51,451 nt of DNA, from positions 1-51,451 of the forward strand of contig JAHEIL010000050.1 in assembly GCA_024639405.1 (NCBI GenBank), written 5' to 3'. Position 1 is the stretch's first letter, and every line of letters begins with the position of its first letter. The notes beneath the pieces were generated by a model, which searched no databases, was not told the DNA's origin, and saw only the letters and a list, made by a program, of their open reading frames with translations. This stretch comes from Crocinitomicaceae bacterium (lineage in GTDB: Bacteria > Bacteroidota > Bacteroidia > Flavobacteriales_D > Crocinitomicaceae). Below are positions 37,090 to 46,264 of this stretch, one piece after another. Both the position numbers and the translations under genes were made by a program.

Positions 37090-37123
37090 CAAAGCTACAT
37101 TAATAAAAATAAATGGGCTCAAA
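37090..37123 (-). promoter_or_regulatory. Promoter of ansA
   Basis: On the minus strand, TTTG (37123-37120) is 22 nt from TAGCTTTG (37097-37090), a good match to the Bacteroidota consensus. The leader to the ATG at 37065 is about 17-20 nt. Confidence 0.65.
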
Positions 37124-37311
37124 AAAAATGAAAATTGTTTAAAAATGAATTTTATGGTCTCAGCTACGTAGTTCTACTTAGAGTGCGCTACGCTTGATAA
37201 TGTATATTGACCTTTAAGAACAAAAAATGGTTTTGTATGAACTAAATCTGCCGTTTCTTTGTATCGATTAACATAGAGTGGTTTCAAGATAATCAGGTTA
37301 GGTTTTAGGTT

Positions 37312-37339
37312 AAGGGGAGTAGAAATACTTCCCTTTTTT
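37312..37339 (+). terminator. Orphan terminator-like hairpin
   Basis: AAGGGGAGTA-GAAA-TACTTCCCTT (10 bp, one G-T pair) is followed by T residues on the plus strand. Because no plus-strand gene precedes it, it may end a small unannotated RNA or be a relic. Confidence 0.5.
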
Positions 37340-37372
37340 ATTTAAATTTTGATTATTATGAGGTATACTTGC

Positions 37373-37396
37373 CACGAAAGCACGAATTTTCACGAA
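37373..37396 (+). repeat. Triple CACGAA repeat
   Basis: CACGAA occurs at 37373, 37381 and 37391, spaced 8 and 10 bp. Similar clusters appear in intergenic DNA of other Bacteroidota as I recall, but no role is established. Confidence 0.4.
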
Positions 37397-37477
37397 TGTT
37401 TATACATGAATTATTTTTGGATTGTTGTCAAAAAAAAATTACAACATTGCAATATTGTAAAGAAAATGATAGCCTTA

Positions 37478-38251
37478 TTATTTCAATTGAAACAATTTCT
37501 CCGCATTTTCAGAAGTAATTCTAGCCACTTCCATCAACGAACAATTTTTAACTTCAGCAACTTTTTCAGCAACGTGCAAAAGAAATTTACTTTCATTGCG
37601 TTTTCCTCTATGAGGTGTTGGTGGCAGATAAGGTGCATCTGTTTCTACTATTATTTGCTCGAGGGGAATTTCAGTTAAAACGGATGGTAGATCACTTTTT
37701 TTATAGGTCAAAACGCCACCAATTCCCAAGTAAAAACCGCCGTAAGAATTTATTTTCTGAGCTTGTTCAAGTGTTCCTGTAAAACAATGGAAAACACCTG
37801 ATAAAGCTGCATCATTCAATTCATCAAGTATTTCAAAAATTTCGTCAAAAGCATCTCTGGCGTGAATTACAATTGGAAGATTCAACTCTTTAGCCCACTC
37901 AATTTGAATGCGAAAAGCCTTTTTTTGTTCTTCAATAAACGTTTTGTCCCAATACAAATCCATTCCGATTTCGCCTATTGCAATGTGCTTGTTTTCGTCT
38001 ATTGCCTTTTTAATTATTAGAAGGTCCTGTTCCCAATTTTCGTTGACATATCCAGGATGTAAACCCATCATTGGAAAACAATTTTGAGGGAATTCTTCAC
38101 ACAATCGATACATGGGTTCAATAGATGCAACGTCAATGTTAGGTAATAAAAGCTTTTTTACTCCTGCTTTGATTGCATTTTCTACCATTTCTGTTCTGTC
38201 AGAATCAAATTCTGTTGAATATAGGTGCGTATGGGTATCGATGAAATACAT
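37478..38251 (-). CDS. TatD-family metal-dependent hydrolase
   Basis: The protein has 257 residues. Metal ligands are visible in FIDTHTHLYS (His7, His9), IAIGEIGMDLYW, IVIHARDAFDE, VFHCFTGTLEQA and the closing ETDAPYLPP. TatD-like enzymes are metal-dependent nucleases or deacylases; the precise activity here is unknown. The start codon lies 2 nt after the stop of the outer-membrane-type gene, so it is cotranscribed with galE and that gene. Confidence 0.93.
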   Translation of the reverse strand: MYFIDTHTHLYSTEFDSDRTEMVENAIKAGVKKLLLPNIDVASIEPMYRLCEEFPQNCFPMMGLHPGYVNENWEQDLLIIKKAIDENKHIAIGEIGMDLYWDKTFIEEQKKAFRIQIEWAKELNLPIVIHARDAFDEIFEILDELNDAALSGVFHCFTGTLEQAQKINSYGGFYLGIGGVLTYKKSDLPSVLTEIPLEQIIVETDAPYLPPTPHRGKRNESKFLLHVAEKVAEVKNCSLMEVARITSENAEKLFQLK

Positions 38252-38253
38252 GA

Positions 38254-38994
38254 TTAAAACAATGAAAGAGATAAACCTAATTGAAATATGTTCAATTTAA
38301 CACTAGAAGAATGCGTGAATAATGGATTCAATTGATAATTTGCAAACAACCCCCAATTTCGAATTCCAATTCGCGTGTGAACGGAGTAGATGAAACGATT
38401 GATATCGCCAAAATTGTAGTTTTTTTCGATGTATTGTCCGTTTTCTTCATTTCTAACAGACGTAGCATAAATAGTTAATTGGTAGCCAATTTTTCCGCCA
38501 ATATGAATTTTAAAATGCTTCCATCCTTTTGTACGAAAACGAATCTCTAGGGGAATTGAAAACGAATGACCACTTAAATGTTGTTTGTTGAAATGTTCAG
38601 TTGATGGCGTATTTCCCAAAAAAGTTTGATTCGAATAGGTGTAAAATTTATAGTTTGGATCGAACGCTACATTGAACCAAGAATGAGCAATTCCTGTGCC
38701 AATAGAAAATTGGTTGTTGGCATCTAATGGAATATCAAACAATAAGTTAGTCGTTAAACCAATTGAATTCCAACGGTTGGAAAAAGCGGCTTGATCACCC
38801 TTCCATGAATTGTATGTAACATCAAAGACCAAGCGATCATACTTACGAATTTTAGAAGATTTTGCTGGTTTTAAACCATTAAAATACCAAAAAATACCTG
38901 GTCGGTGGCGAGAAATTAGAGTAGAATCTTCAGGCAGAGAAATCGCAGAAAAAACCGTAAAAAAGAAAACGGTAATTAAATAAAATTTAATCAT
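38254..38994 (-). CDS. Predicted outer membrane beta-barrel protein
   Basis: The protein has 246 residues with a signal peptide (MIKFYLITVFFFTVFSAIS). The mature part has many amphipathic strands with aromatic ends (YDRLVFDVTYNSW, QFSIGTGIAHSWFNVAF, HSFSIPLEIRFRT, FKIHIGGKIGYQLTIYA) and ends in Phe (LGLSLSLF), as beta-barrel proteins do. It resembles Bacteroidota PorT-like barrels, but I cannot assign it. It overlaps galE by 8 bp and lies 2 nt before tatD. Confidence 0.82.
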   Translation of the reverse strand: MIKFYLITVFFFTVFSAISLPEDSTLISRHRPGIFWYFNGLKPAKSSKIRKYDRLVFDVTYNSWKGDQAAFSNRWNSIGLTTNLLFDIPLDANNQFSIGTGIAHSWFNVAFDPNYKFYTYSNQTFLGNTPSTEHFNKQHLSGHSFSIPLEIRFRTKGWKHFKIHIGGKIGYQLTIYATSVRNEENGQYIEKNYNFGDINRFIYSVHTRIGIRNWGLFANYQLNPLFTHSSSVKLNIFQLGLSLSLF

Positions 38995-40015
38995 TTTCAG
39001 CTAATTTTTTTTCCCAATTCCAAGCGTGTACGATTGCGTCTTCAACCGTATAATTGGCTGTCCAATTTAATAAATCGTTGGCTTTTTTAGCATTGGCATA
39101 AATTTCAACAACATCACCTGGTCGACGATTTCCAATTTCCCAATTTAATTTTTGGTGCGTATTGGTTTCAAACAAATCAACAATTTCTTTCACACTTGTC
39201 CCTTTTCCAGTTCCAATATTGATGGCTTCAAAAAATGGTGTTGAAGTCGATTCTAACAAATTTAAAGCAGCAACATGTGCATTCGCTAAGTCAGAAACAT
39301 GAATGTAATCTCGAATACATGTGCCATCTGGAGTTGGATAATCATTTCCAAAAACTGTTAACTTTTCGCGTTTACCAATGGCTGTTTGAGTAATGTAAGG
39401 TAATAAATTAGAGGGCGTACCTATTGGAAATTCACCAATATTTGCTGATGGATGAGCACCAATTGGATTGAAATAACGAAGGTTTACGCATTTAAATTGT
39501 GGGTTTTGAGCTTGCACATCGATCAAAATTTGTTCCCCAATTAATTTCGTATTTCCGTAAGGTGAGTTCGCTTTCGATAAACGCGTAGCCTCATCTACTT
39601 CTTTTAAGCCCTCAGGTTCTCCGTAAACTGTACAAGATGAAGAGAATACAAAATTATTAACTTGGTATTTCAACGCTAGTTCACAGATTGTCACCAAACC
39701 TTGCAAGTTGTTTTTGTAATATTTCAATGGATCAACCACCGATTCGCCAACTGCTTTATATGCAGCAAAATGAATGATTCCGTGAATTTTTTGTGCTTGA
39801 AAAACAGGTTCTAAAGCATTTATATCACACACGTTAACGTGAATAATTGAAGGACAAAATCCCAAAATTTCAGTTAATCCACTTACAACCGTTTTATTGG
39901 CATTTCTAAAATCGTCTACAATGATCGGATGAAAGCCTTTTTGTACCAATTCAACAATCGTGTGCGAACCAATGTATCCAGCTCCACCAGTAACTAAAAT
40001 TGTTTTTTTATCCAT
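38987..40015 (-). CDS. galE: UDP-glucose 4-epimerase
   Basis: The protein has 342 residues. The NAD-binding motif TGGAGYIGSH lies at the N-terminus, followed by HFAAYKAVGESV, SSSCTVYGEP and the catalytic YGNTK. The INIGTGKGTSV segment is typical of GalE. It interconverts UDP-glucose and UDP-galactose for surface polysaccharides. The gene starts 1 nt after the stop of a lipoprotein gene and is in one operon with tatD. Confidence 0.94.
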   Translation of the reverse strand: MDKKTILVTGGAGYIGSHTIVELVQKGFHPIIVDDFRNANKTVVSGLTEILGFCPSIIHVNVCDINALEPVFQAQKIHGIIHFAAYKAVGESVVDPLKYYKNNLQGLVTICELALKYQVNNFVFSSSCTVYGEPEGLKEVDEATRLSKANSPYGNTKLIGEQILIDVQAQNPQFKCVNLRYFNPIGAHPSANIGEFPIGTPSNLLPYITQTAIGKREKLTVFGNDYPTPDGTCIRDYIHVSDLANAHVAALNLLESTSTPFFEAINIGTGKGTSVKEIVDLFETNTHQKLNWEIGNRRPGDVVEIYANAKKANDLLNWTANYTVEDAIVHAWNWEKKLAEND

Positions 40016-40016
40016 T

Positions 40017-40550
40017 TTAAACTTTCAATCCTTTTACAACACGATCTTTGCGTTTTGTTTTTTGTAATTTTCTCATTTTAACGAGCAAATACGTGTTCCC
40101 TGTAAACGATGAAATATAGAACGTTTCTTCACCATAGGTGATTTTCCCGCCTTTATCTGCTGTCCATTCTGCAGTCATGTAATATTTCCCGTTTGTTTGA
40201 TTAGGTCGTACATTAAAATACAATACTTTTCCTGTTCCCATTTCAAAACGAATACCCGTTTCACCATTAGGTCCAAAATCTTCGAAGATACATTTGGTTT
40301 GAGCAGGAATAATAATTCGATTTGAATTTTTATTTGAACTAGTTACCAAAGCACCATCACCACTTGTTTCTTGATTTTGAGACGATTTACTTTTCTCTAA
40401 AATAATGGTTGCTGAAGTGTAAAATTGAACTTTTTTCAATTGTTTGTTGGTGTCCAAACTAAAATCTTCACGAACTTGGTTGGTATAAGGAACTTTCATT
40501 CCACAACTAACGGCAATTAAACCGATTACAAAAATTAAGGTATATTTCAT
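40017..40550 (-). CDS. Predicted lipoprotein, unknown function
   Basis: I start at ATG 40550 (177 residues), because the upstream extension overlaps the -7 box. The signal peptide MKYTLIFVIGLIAVSCGMK has the lipobox AVSC. The rest has Ile/Val-rich strands, with IIIPAQTKCIFEDF, GIRFEMGTGKVLYFNV and GGKITYGEETFYISS, and no known family. It heads the galE-tatD unit. Confidence 0.78.
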   Translation of the reverse strand: MKYTLIFVIGLIAVSCGMKVPYTNQVREDFSLDTNKQLKKVQFYTSATIILEKSKSSQNQETSGDGALVTSSNKNSNRIIIPAQTKCIFEDFGPNGETGIRFEMGTGKVLYFNVRPNQTNGKYYMTAEWTADKGGKITYGEETFYISSFTGNTYLLVKMRKLQKTKRKDRVVKGLKV

Positions 40551-40564
40551 ACTATTTTTTTTTA

Positions 40565-40572
40565 CAAATATA
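40565..40572 (-). promoter_or_regulatory. -7 box of the lipoprotein-galE operon
   Basis: On the minus strand TATATTTG lies 14 nt before the ATG at 40550. No clear -33 element. It supports the later start for the lipoprotein. Confidence 0.5.
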
Positions 40573-40650
40573 ACCAATAAGATTCTTGAAAAAGTTAAAA
40601 TTTCTTTGATTTTTACGTCCAGCGCATAACAATCTACTAACAGAAAAGAT

Positions 40651-40658
40651 TAACTTTG
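40651..40658 (+). promoter_or_regulatory. -7 box of the MBL hydrolase operon
   Basis: TAACTTTG fits TAnnTTTG and lies 20 nt before the ATG at 40679. No clear -33 element. Confidence 0.5.
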
Positions 40659-40678
40659 CTAACCCAAAAAATAAAACA

Positions 40679-41326
40679 ATGGAAATTTTTATCAAAACGT
40701 TTACTTTTAATGGTTTTCAGGAAAATACTGTTGTTTTATATGATTCCTTTAAAAATTGTGTCATTATCGATCCAGGTTGTTACAATCGTGAAGAACAAAA
40801 TGAACTTCTTTCGTTTATTTCAGAAAAACAACTTGAACCCTTAGCGCTCTTAAATACGCATGCGCACATTGATCATGTGTTAGGAAATGCATTTGTAAAA
40901 CGTACATTCAATATAGATTCTTACTTACATAAATTGGACCTTCCAACATTAAATTCTGTCAGTAATTATGCTCATTTATATGGATTTGAAGGTTATGAAG
41001 TATCTCCTGAACCAACTTTTTTTCTGGAAGATCAACAAGTTTTGAAATTTGGAGAAATTGAATTGACTGTTTTATTTGCGCCAGGACACGCTCCAGGACA
41101 TGTTGTGTTTTACAATGAAGCAAATAAATTTGTCATTAATGGCGATGTTTTATTTAATGGCAGCTTTGGTCGTGTAGATCTTCCCGGAGGTGATCTTGAA
41201 GTCTTAAAAGAAAGTATTTTTAACACCCTATTTAAGTTACCGGAAGATACAGTTGTCTATTGTGGCCATGGCCCGACAACTACAATCGAAAAAGAGAAAA
41301 AAACGAATTACATCTATAATTTTTAA
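40679..41326 (+). CDS. MBL-fold metallo-hydrolase, glyoxalase II-like
   Basis: The protein has 215 residues. The metal-binding motif LNTHAHIDHVLGN (HxHxDH), the APGHAPGHVVFY histidine, GDVLFNGSFGRVDLPGG with its Asp, and YCGHGPTTTI provide a complete ligand set. Such proteins hydrolyse thioesters or other small substrates; the sequence does not distinguish glyoxalase II from its relatives. It is the first gene of a three-gene plus-strand unit, with the glycosyltransferase 2 nt behind it. Confidence 0.92.
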   Translation: MEIFIKTFTFNGFQENTVVLYDSFKNCVIIDPGCYNREEQNELLSFISEKQLEPLALLNTHAHIDHVLGNAFVKRTFNIDSYLHKLDLPTLNSVSNYAHLYGFEGYEVSPEPTFFLEDQQVLKFGEIELTVLFAPGHAPGHVVFYNEANKFVINGDVLFNGSFGRVDLPGGDLEVLKESIFNTLFKLPEDTVVYCGHGPTTTIEKEKKTNYIYNF

Positions 41327-41328
41327 AC

Positions 41329-42450
41329 GTGATTATTGGAATAAATACACGTTTTTTATTAACTACCAAAATGGAAGGTTTTGGTTGGTACACGTTTGAA
41401 ATTTGTAAGCGATTAGTAGCGCAACATCCAGAACACCAATTTGTATTTTTCTTTGATCGTCCGTTTGATTCAAAATTTATTTTTGGGAAAAATGTAACTG
41501 GTGTCATCGTTTCTCCTCCTGCTCGTCATCCAATTTTACATGCGATCTGGTATGAATTTTCATTGAAAAAAGCGATGAAAAAACACCAAATTGATGTATT
41601 GTTTTCGCCAGATGGTTATTTGTCATTGCGTTCAAAAATTCCACAAATTGGTGTGATTCACGATATTAATTTTGAACACTATCCCAAAGATTTACCGTTT
41701 TTTTCACGCACTTATTTGCGTTTTTTCTTCCCAAAATATGCAAAAAAAGCAACTAAAATAATTACAGTTTCAAACTATTCGAAAACGGATATTCAGCAAA
41801 AATATGGTGTTGATGCTTCTAAAATTACCGTTACATGGAATGGCGCGTCTGAATTGTTTAAACCCATTTCTGAAGAACTAAAATCAGCAATACAATTAAA
41901 ATATAGTGGCGGTGAACCTTATTTTATTTTTGTCGGAGCTATTCACCCTCGAAAAAATATTCAACGCTTAATTGATGCATTTGTAAGCTTTAAAAAAACA
42001 GCTGGATCTTCAACAAAATTAATGATTGTAGGAGCTTCTTTGTGGCGTGATACAAGTTGCAAATTGATTTTGCCTGAAGATTTCAGCCATGATATTATTT
42101 TCACTGGACATTTACAATTGGAAGAATTAGCACAATTGATGGGTAGTGCACTCGCTCTTACGTATGTTCCCTATTTTGAAGGATTTGGGATTCCATTATT
42201 AGAAGCAATGCAATGCGGAACTCCAATTATAGCTGGGAATTTAACCTCTTTACCTGAAGTTGCTGAAAATGCTGCGCTGTATTGCGACCCGTTTAAAGTA
42301 GAGGATATTGCTGAAAAAATGATTGAAATAGAAATGTCTAAAGATTTACAAGAAAATTTAAGTAAAAACGGGCTTGAGAGAAGTAAATTATTTAGCTGGG
42401 ACAATGCTGCAACTAAAGTTTGGGATGAAATCTACCAATGTTTTAAATAA
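41329..42450 (+). CDS. GT4-family glycosyltransferase
   Basis: The protein has 373 residues and starts with GTG. The N-terminal half has a Rossmann-like donor/acceptor domain. The C-terminal half has FVGAIHPRKNIQRLIDAF and the donor-sugar motif PYFEGFGIPLLEAMQCGTPII with the E-x7-E pair. It is a GT-B enzyme using a nucleotide sugar, and probably acts on a surface polysaccharide or lipid-linked glycan. The target sugar is unknown. It lies 2 nt after the MBL hydrolase stop and probably shares its transcript. Confidence 0.92.
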   Translation: MIIGINTRFLLTTKMEGFGWYTFEICKRLVAQHPEHQFVFFFDRPFDSKFIFGKNVTGVIVSPPARHPILHAIWYEFSLKKAMKKHQIDVLFSPDGYLSLRSKIPQIGVIHDINFEHYPKDLPFFSRTYLRFFFPKYAKKATKIITVSNYSKTDIQQKYGVDASKITVTWNGASELFKPISEELKSAIQLKYSGGEPYFIFVGAIHPRKNIQRLIDAFVSFKKTAGSSTKLMIVGASLWRDTSCKLILPEDFSHDIIFTGHLQLEELAQLMGSALALTYVPYFEGFGIPLLEAMQCGTPIIAGNLTSLPEVAENAALYCDPFKVEDIAEKMIEIEMSKDLQENLSKNGLERSKLFSWDNAATKVWDEIYQCFK

Positions 42451-42490
42451 TTTTTGTTGTTGAATAGAAATTAATTTTTAATTTGGTCAT

Positions 42491-43195
42491 ATGAAAATCA
42501 CAAAACTAAATGACGACTCGTCTTGGTTGATTGATTTTACTGAGACCACTCTGATGATTGACCCATGGTTTACACCGTATCAAGTTGATTTAGCATCTTG
42601 GTTTAGTATTCAATACCACAAGACAAAACAACCAACAGTAACAGATTTAAAAAAACCTGATTACATTTTTATTTCAAATCCCTTTACAGACCATTGTAAT
42701 AAGGAAACATTGGTTCAATTTGATCCTTCTATTCCTATTATTGGGAATAAAAAAGTAGTGAATAAAATTAAAAAATGGGGGCATTTTAAAGAACTTATAT
42801 TAATTGAAAACGCTCCATTTGAAATAAAAATAATTAAAGGATTGAATCCTTTTGATCTTGTTCATAATGCTTATTACATTCAACATGGCAATGAATCCAT
42901 CTTGTATGCACCTCATGGCTCAAAAGTAAAACAAGTGCCCAAAGTAAACGTTTTAATCACTACAACTTCAAGGTATCAATTGCCTTTTTGGCTTGGCGGT
43001 AAAGTAAATTTAGGCTATTCTGCAGCGGTTAAATTATTAAGAAAAACGCAATGTAGAATTGTTTTATCAAGCCATGATGAACAAAAAATTGGCAGAGGGT
43101 TAGTAGAAGTTTTAGCCAAAAAGAAGTATGTCAACCGTGAACATGTTAACACCAAAATAAAATTTCTTTTACAAGGAGAAACGATTAATGTATAA
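42491..43195 (+). CDS. MBL-fold-like protein with incomplete metal site
   Basis: The protein has 234 residues and resembles UlaG-type MBL proteins: MKITKLNDDSSWLIDF...LMIDPWF is the usual first strand pair. The HxHxDH motif is replaced by ISNPFTDHCNKE, so only the Asp-His pair remains. His in APHGSK and SSHDEQ are present downstream. It may be a non-metal or single-metal relative, or a protein with a binding role only. It is the third gene of the plus-strand unit. Confidence 0.82.
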   Translation: MKITKLNDDSSWLIDFTETTLMIDPWFTPYQVDLASWFSIQYHKTKQPTVTDLKKPDYIFISNPFTDHCNKETLVQFDPSIPIIGNKKVVNKIKKWGHFKELILIENAPFEIKIIKGLNPFDLVHNAYYIQHGNESILYAPHGSKVKQVPKVNVLITTTSRYQLPFWLGGKVNLGYSAAVKLLRKTQCRIVLSSHDEQKIGRGLVEVLAKKKYVNREHVNTKIKFLLQGETINV

Positions 43196-43196
43196 A

Positions 43197-43225
43197 AAAA
43201 GGCTGATTCAATGAATCAGCCTTTT
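43197..43225. terminator. Bidirectional terminator between convergent genes
   Basis: AAAAGGCTGATTCA/TGAATCAGCCTTTT is a long, near-perfect inverted repeat with T tracts on both strands. It ends the plus-strand MBL-GT-MBL unit and gcvP. Confidence 0.9.
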
Positions 43226-43245
43226 ATTTTTCTATATAAAAAGCA

Positions 43246-46107
43246 TTATGCTTCTGTTACTCTGTAACTTTCTACTGAAGGACACGAACATACTAAGTTA
43301 CGGTCTCCAAAAGCATTGTCAACACGACGAACTGGTACCCAATATTTAAACTCTTTCAAATAAGCTGCTGGATAAACTGCTTCTTGCGGAGTGTATGGAT
43401 AATTCCAATCCATGTTGATGATACAATCAGCTGTATGCGGTGCATTTTTCAACAAGTTGTTTTCTTTGTCTGCATGACCATTTTCAATTTCTGCAATTTC
43501 CTTGCGAATTGTTTTCATAGCAATAATGAAACGATCTAATTCTTCTTTGTCTTCCGACTCCGTTGGTTCAATCATCAAGGTTCCAGCAACAGGGAAAGAA
43601 ACCGTAGGAGCATGGAATCCATAATCGATTAATCGTTTTGCGATATCAGCAACTTCAACGTCTGAATTCTTTTTGATTTCACGGCAATCCAAAATTAATT
43701 CGTGTGCTACCGTTCCATTTTTTCCTGTATACAATATATCGTAGTCTTCTTTTAATGAAGCAGCGATGTAATTGGCATTTAAAATTGCTATTTCAGTTGC
43801 TTCTCTTAATCCTACAGCACCTAACATTTTGATGTATCCATAAGAAATCAATAAGATTAATGCGCTTCCAAATGGAGCGGCAGAAACACCATGAATCGCA
43901 TGCTCTCCTCCTGTTTTTACCAATTTATTTCCTGGTAAGAACGGCGCTAAATGCTTAGCAACACCAATTGGTCCCATTCCTGGTCCACCACCCCCGTGAG
44001 GAATTGCAAACGTTTTATGTAAGTTCAAGTGACAAACATCTGCACCAATATTTCCTGGATTCGTTAATCCAACTTGTGCATTCATATTGGCACCATCCAT
44101 ATAAACTTGACCACCATTGTCGTGGATAATTTTGGTGATTTCTTGAATTCCTTCTTCGTACACACCGTGAGTAGATGGGTACGTCACCATTAAACCTGCC
44201 AATGTATCTTTTAATTCTGTCGCAACAGCTGCCAGTTCTTCAATGTTAATGTTTCCGTTTTCATCACAACCAGTAACAACCACTTCAAAACCTGCCATAA
44301 CAGCAGATGCAGGATTCGTTCCATGTGCTGATGAAGGAATAATCATCACTTTACGTTGCAAATCTCCACGTGATTCATGGTATGCTTTTATGACCATCAA
44401 ACCAGCGTATTCTCCTTGTGCTCCTGAATTTGGTTGCAACGACATTGCTGCAAAACCTGTACAAGCGCACAAATCTTTTTCTAACTCGTTTAACATTTCA
44501 TAGTACCCAGCTGCTTGAGCCGTTGGAGCAAATGGATGTAAATTCGCAAATTGAGGATTCGTGATTGGCATCAATTCTGATGCTGCATTTAATTTCATTG
44601 TACATGATCCTAGCGGAATCATACTGTGAACCAATGAAATATCTTTATTTTCTAAACGCTTTAAGTAGCGCATCATTTTAGATTCTGAATGATACGAATT
44701 AAACGTAGCATGTGTAAATACGGCATCTGTTCGCAACAATTGACTAGCAACCGCTGCTTCCGACTCATGTGAACATGTGATTTTTGATTTTCCAACTACT
44801 TCTGCAAAAACAGCTAAAATTGTTTCTACATCTGCAACTGTATGAGGCTCACCAAAACTGATACTAACTTGATTTTGTACTGAATAGTTAAAGTTCAATT
44901 GGTGTGCTTCTGCGATTTTACGAATTGCTGTTGTGTCAGTAGTTTTTATTGTAATTGTATCAAAAAATGATTTATTCACAAGTTCAAATCCAAGCTCATT
45001 CAATCCTTTTGCTGTTTTTGAAGCTAACGAATGAACATGCATTGCAATTTCTCGCATTCCTACAGGACCGTGATAAACAGCGTACATACTTGCCATTACA
45101 GACAATAATGCTTGCGCCGTACAAATATTTGAAGTTGCTTTATCGCGTTTAATGTGTTGCTCACGTGTTTGCAAAGCCATACGTAATGCTGTATTCCCAT
45201 CTGCATCTTTCGAAACACCAATGATACGACCAGGAATTGTTCTTTTGTATTCATCTTTCACTGCGAAAAATGCAGCGTGAGGTCCACCAAATCCCATCGG
45301 AACACCAAATCGTTGAGAAGAACCAAATACACAATCAGCACCCATCGATCCTGGTGATTTCAAAATCACTAACGATAAAATATCAGCTCCAACAGCCACT
45401 TGAACATCTGCTGCTTTTGCTTTAGCGATAAATGCTTCAATGTTTGTGATTTCACCATTTGCCGCAGGATATTGAACAATTGCACCGAAGAAGGTAGCGT
45501 CAAATTCAAAGGTATCTGGGTTACCAATTACCAATTCAATTCCTAAATTAATGGCACGTCCGTGAACGACATCAATCGTTTGTGGAAAGGCATTTTCAGC
45601 AATAAAGAATTTATTTTTTCCTTCTTTGACCGCTGTTCTTGAACGTGAATTAAAGAACATGATCATTGCTTCAGCAGCTGCTGTTCCTTCATCCAATAAA
45701 GAAGCATTGGCAATTTCTAAGCCTGTCAATTCTACAATCATTGTTTGAAAATTCAACAATGCTTCCAAACGACCTTGAGAAATTTCAGCTTGATAGGGTG
45801 TGTAAGCTGTATACCAACCTGGATTTTCAAGCACATTGCGTAAAATTACAGAAGGAACAATTGTTTCACTGTATCCTAAACCAATGAATGATTTAAAAAC
45901 TTGATTTTTGTTTCCAATAGCTGTGATGTGATTCAAGTATTCTTGTTCACTCATTGCAGCAGAAACGTTCAACTCCGCACCAAGGCGAATATGAGCAGGG
46001 ATGGTTTTATTAATTAAATCAGCAACAGAATTCTCACCGATTTTTGCCAACATCGCAGTCTTTTCAGCTGCATTTGGTCCAATGTGTCTATTAGAAAAAG
46101 CGCTCAT
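43246..46107 (-). CDS. gcvP: Glycine dehydrogenase (aminomethyl-transferring), P-protein
   Basis: The protein has 953 residues, so it is the fused single-chain form. The PLP lysine is in HLNLHKTFAIPHGGGGPG, near residue 698. It has the N-terminal FIGLGYSETIVPSVILRNVLENPGWYTAYTPYQ and the closing DRNLVCSCPSVESY segments. It decarboxylates glycine and passes the aminomethyl group to lipoylated H-protein. No other gcv genes are adjacent. Confidence 0.97.
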   Translation of the reverse strand: MSAFSNRHIGPNAAEKTAMLAKIGENSVADLINKTIPAHIRLGAELNVSAAMSEQEYLNHITAIGNKNQVFKSFIGLGYSETIVPSVILRNVLENPGWYTAYTPYQAEISQGRLEALLNFQTMIVELTGLEIANASLLDEGTAAAEAMIMFFNSRSRTAVKEGKNKFFIAENAFPQTIDVVHGRAINLGIELVIGNPDTFEFDATFFGAIVQYPAANGEITNIEAFIAKAKAADVQVAVGADILSLVILKSPGSMGADCVFGSSQRFGVPMGFGGPHAAFFAVKDEYKRTIPGRIIGVSKDADGNTALRMALQTREQHIKRDKATSNICTAQALLSVMASMYAVYHGPVGMREIAMHVHSLASKTAKGLNELGFELVNKSFFDTITIKTTDTTAIRKIAEAHQLNFNYSVQNQVSISFGEPHTVADVETILAVFAEVVGKSKITCSHESEAAVASQLLRTDAVFTHATFNSYHSESKMMRYLKRLENKDISLVHSMIPLGSCTMKLNAASELMPITNPQFANLHPFAPTAQAAGYYEMLNELEKDLCACTGFAAMSLQPNSGAQGEYAGLMVIKAYHESRGDLQRKVMIIPSSAHGTNPASAVMAGFEVVVTGCDENGNINIEELAAVATELKDTLAGLMVTYPSTHGVYEEGIQEITKIIHDNGGQVYMDGANMNAQVGLTNPGNIGADVCHLNLHKTFAIPHGGGGPGMGPIGVAKHLAPFLPGNKLVKTGGEHAIHGVSAAPFGSALILLISYGYIKMLGAVGLREATEIAILNANYIAASLKEDYDILYTGKNGTVAHELILDCREIKKNSDVEVADIAKRLIDYGFHAPTVSFPVAGTLMIEPTESEDKEELDRFIIAMKTIRKEIAEIENGHADKENNLLKNAPHTADCIINMDWNYPYTPQEAVYPAAYLKEFKYWVPVRRVDNAFGDRNLVCSCPSVESYRVTEA

Positions 46108-46132
46108 ACCTATATATTTGAATTTGAGAATG

Positions 46133-46140
46133 CAAATATA
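46133..46140 (-). promoter_or_regulatory. -7 box of gcvP
   Basis: On the minus strand TATATTTGC lies 25 nt before the gcvP ATG. No clear -33 element. No glycine riboswitch was seen in the leader, which is too short to hold one. Confidence 0.55.
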
Positions 46141-46213
46141 CGTTTGTTGTATAAAATAACAGACAGAAATTTATGAAAAACAATTAAATTTTATGAACCA
46201 TTTCTAGCAAAAA

Positions 46214-46241
46214 AAAGTCTACCCAAAAACGGATAGACTTT
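46214..46241 (-). terminator. Terminator of pyk
   Basis: AAAGTCTA/TAGACTTT (8 bp) is followed on the minus strand by a run of T, 24 nt past the pyk stop. Confidence 0.8.
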
Positions 46242-46264
46242 CAACAATAAAAAATTTTAAACTA

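Larger units (their letters stand above)
37124..37477. other. Long intergenic stretch, no protein gene seen
   Basis: This gap between tatD and ansA lacks a convincing protein frame. It holds a plus-strand terminator-like hairpin (37312-37339) with no plus-strand gene before it, and three closely spaced CACGAA words (37373-37396). A plus-strand frame from 37349 into tatD is an antisense artefact. Confidence 0.5.

Noticed and set aside
37349-37678. Plus-strand frame of 109 codons at the tatD 3' end
   Set aside because: It overlaps tatD in antisense and has no sign of a protein family.
46108-46264. Possible glycine riboswitch ahead of gcvP
   Set aside because: The predicted leader is only about 20 nt and no tandem aptamer-like pairing was seen.
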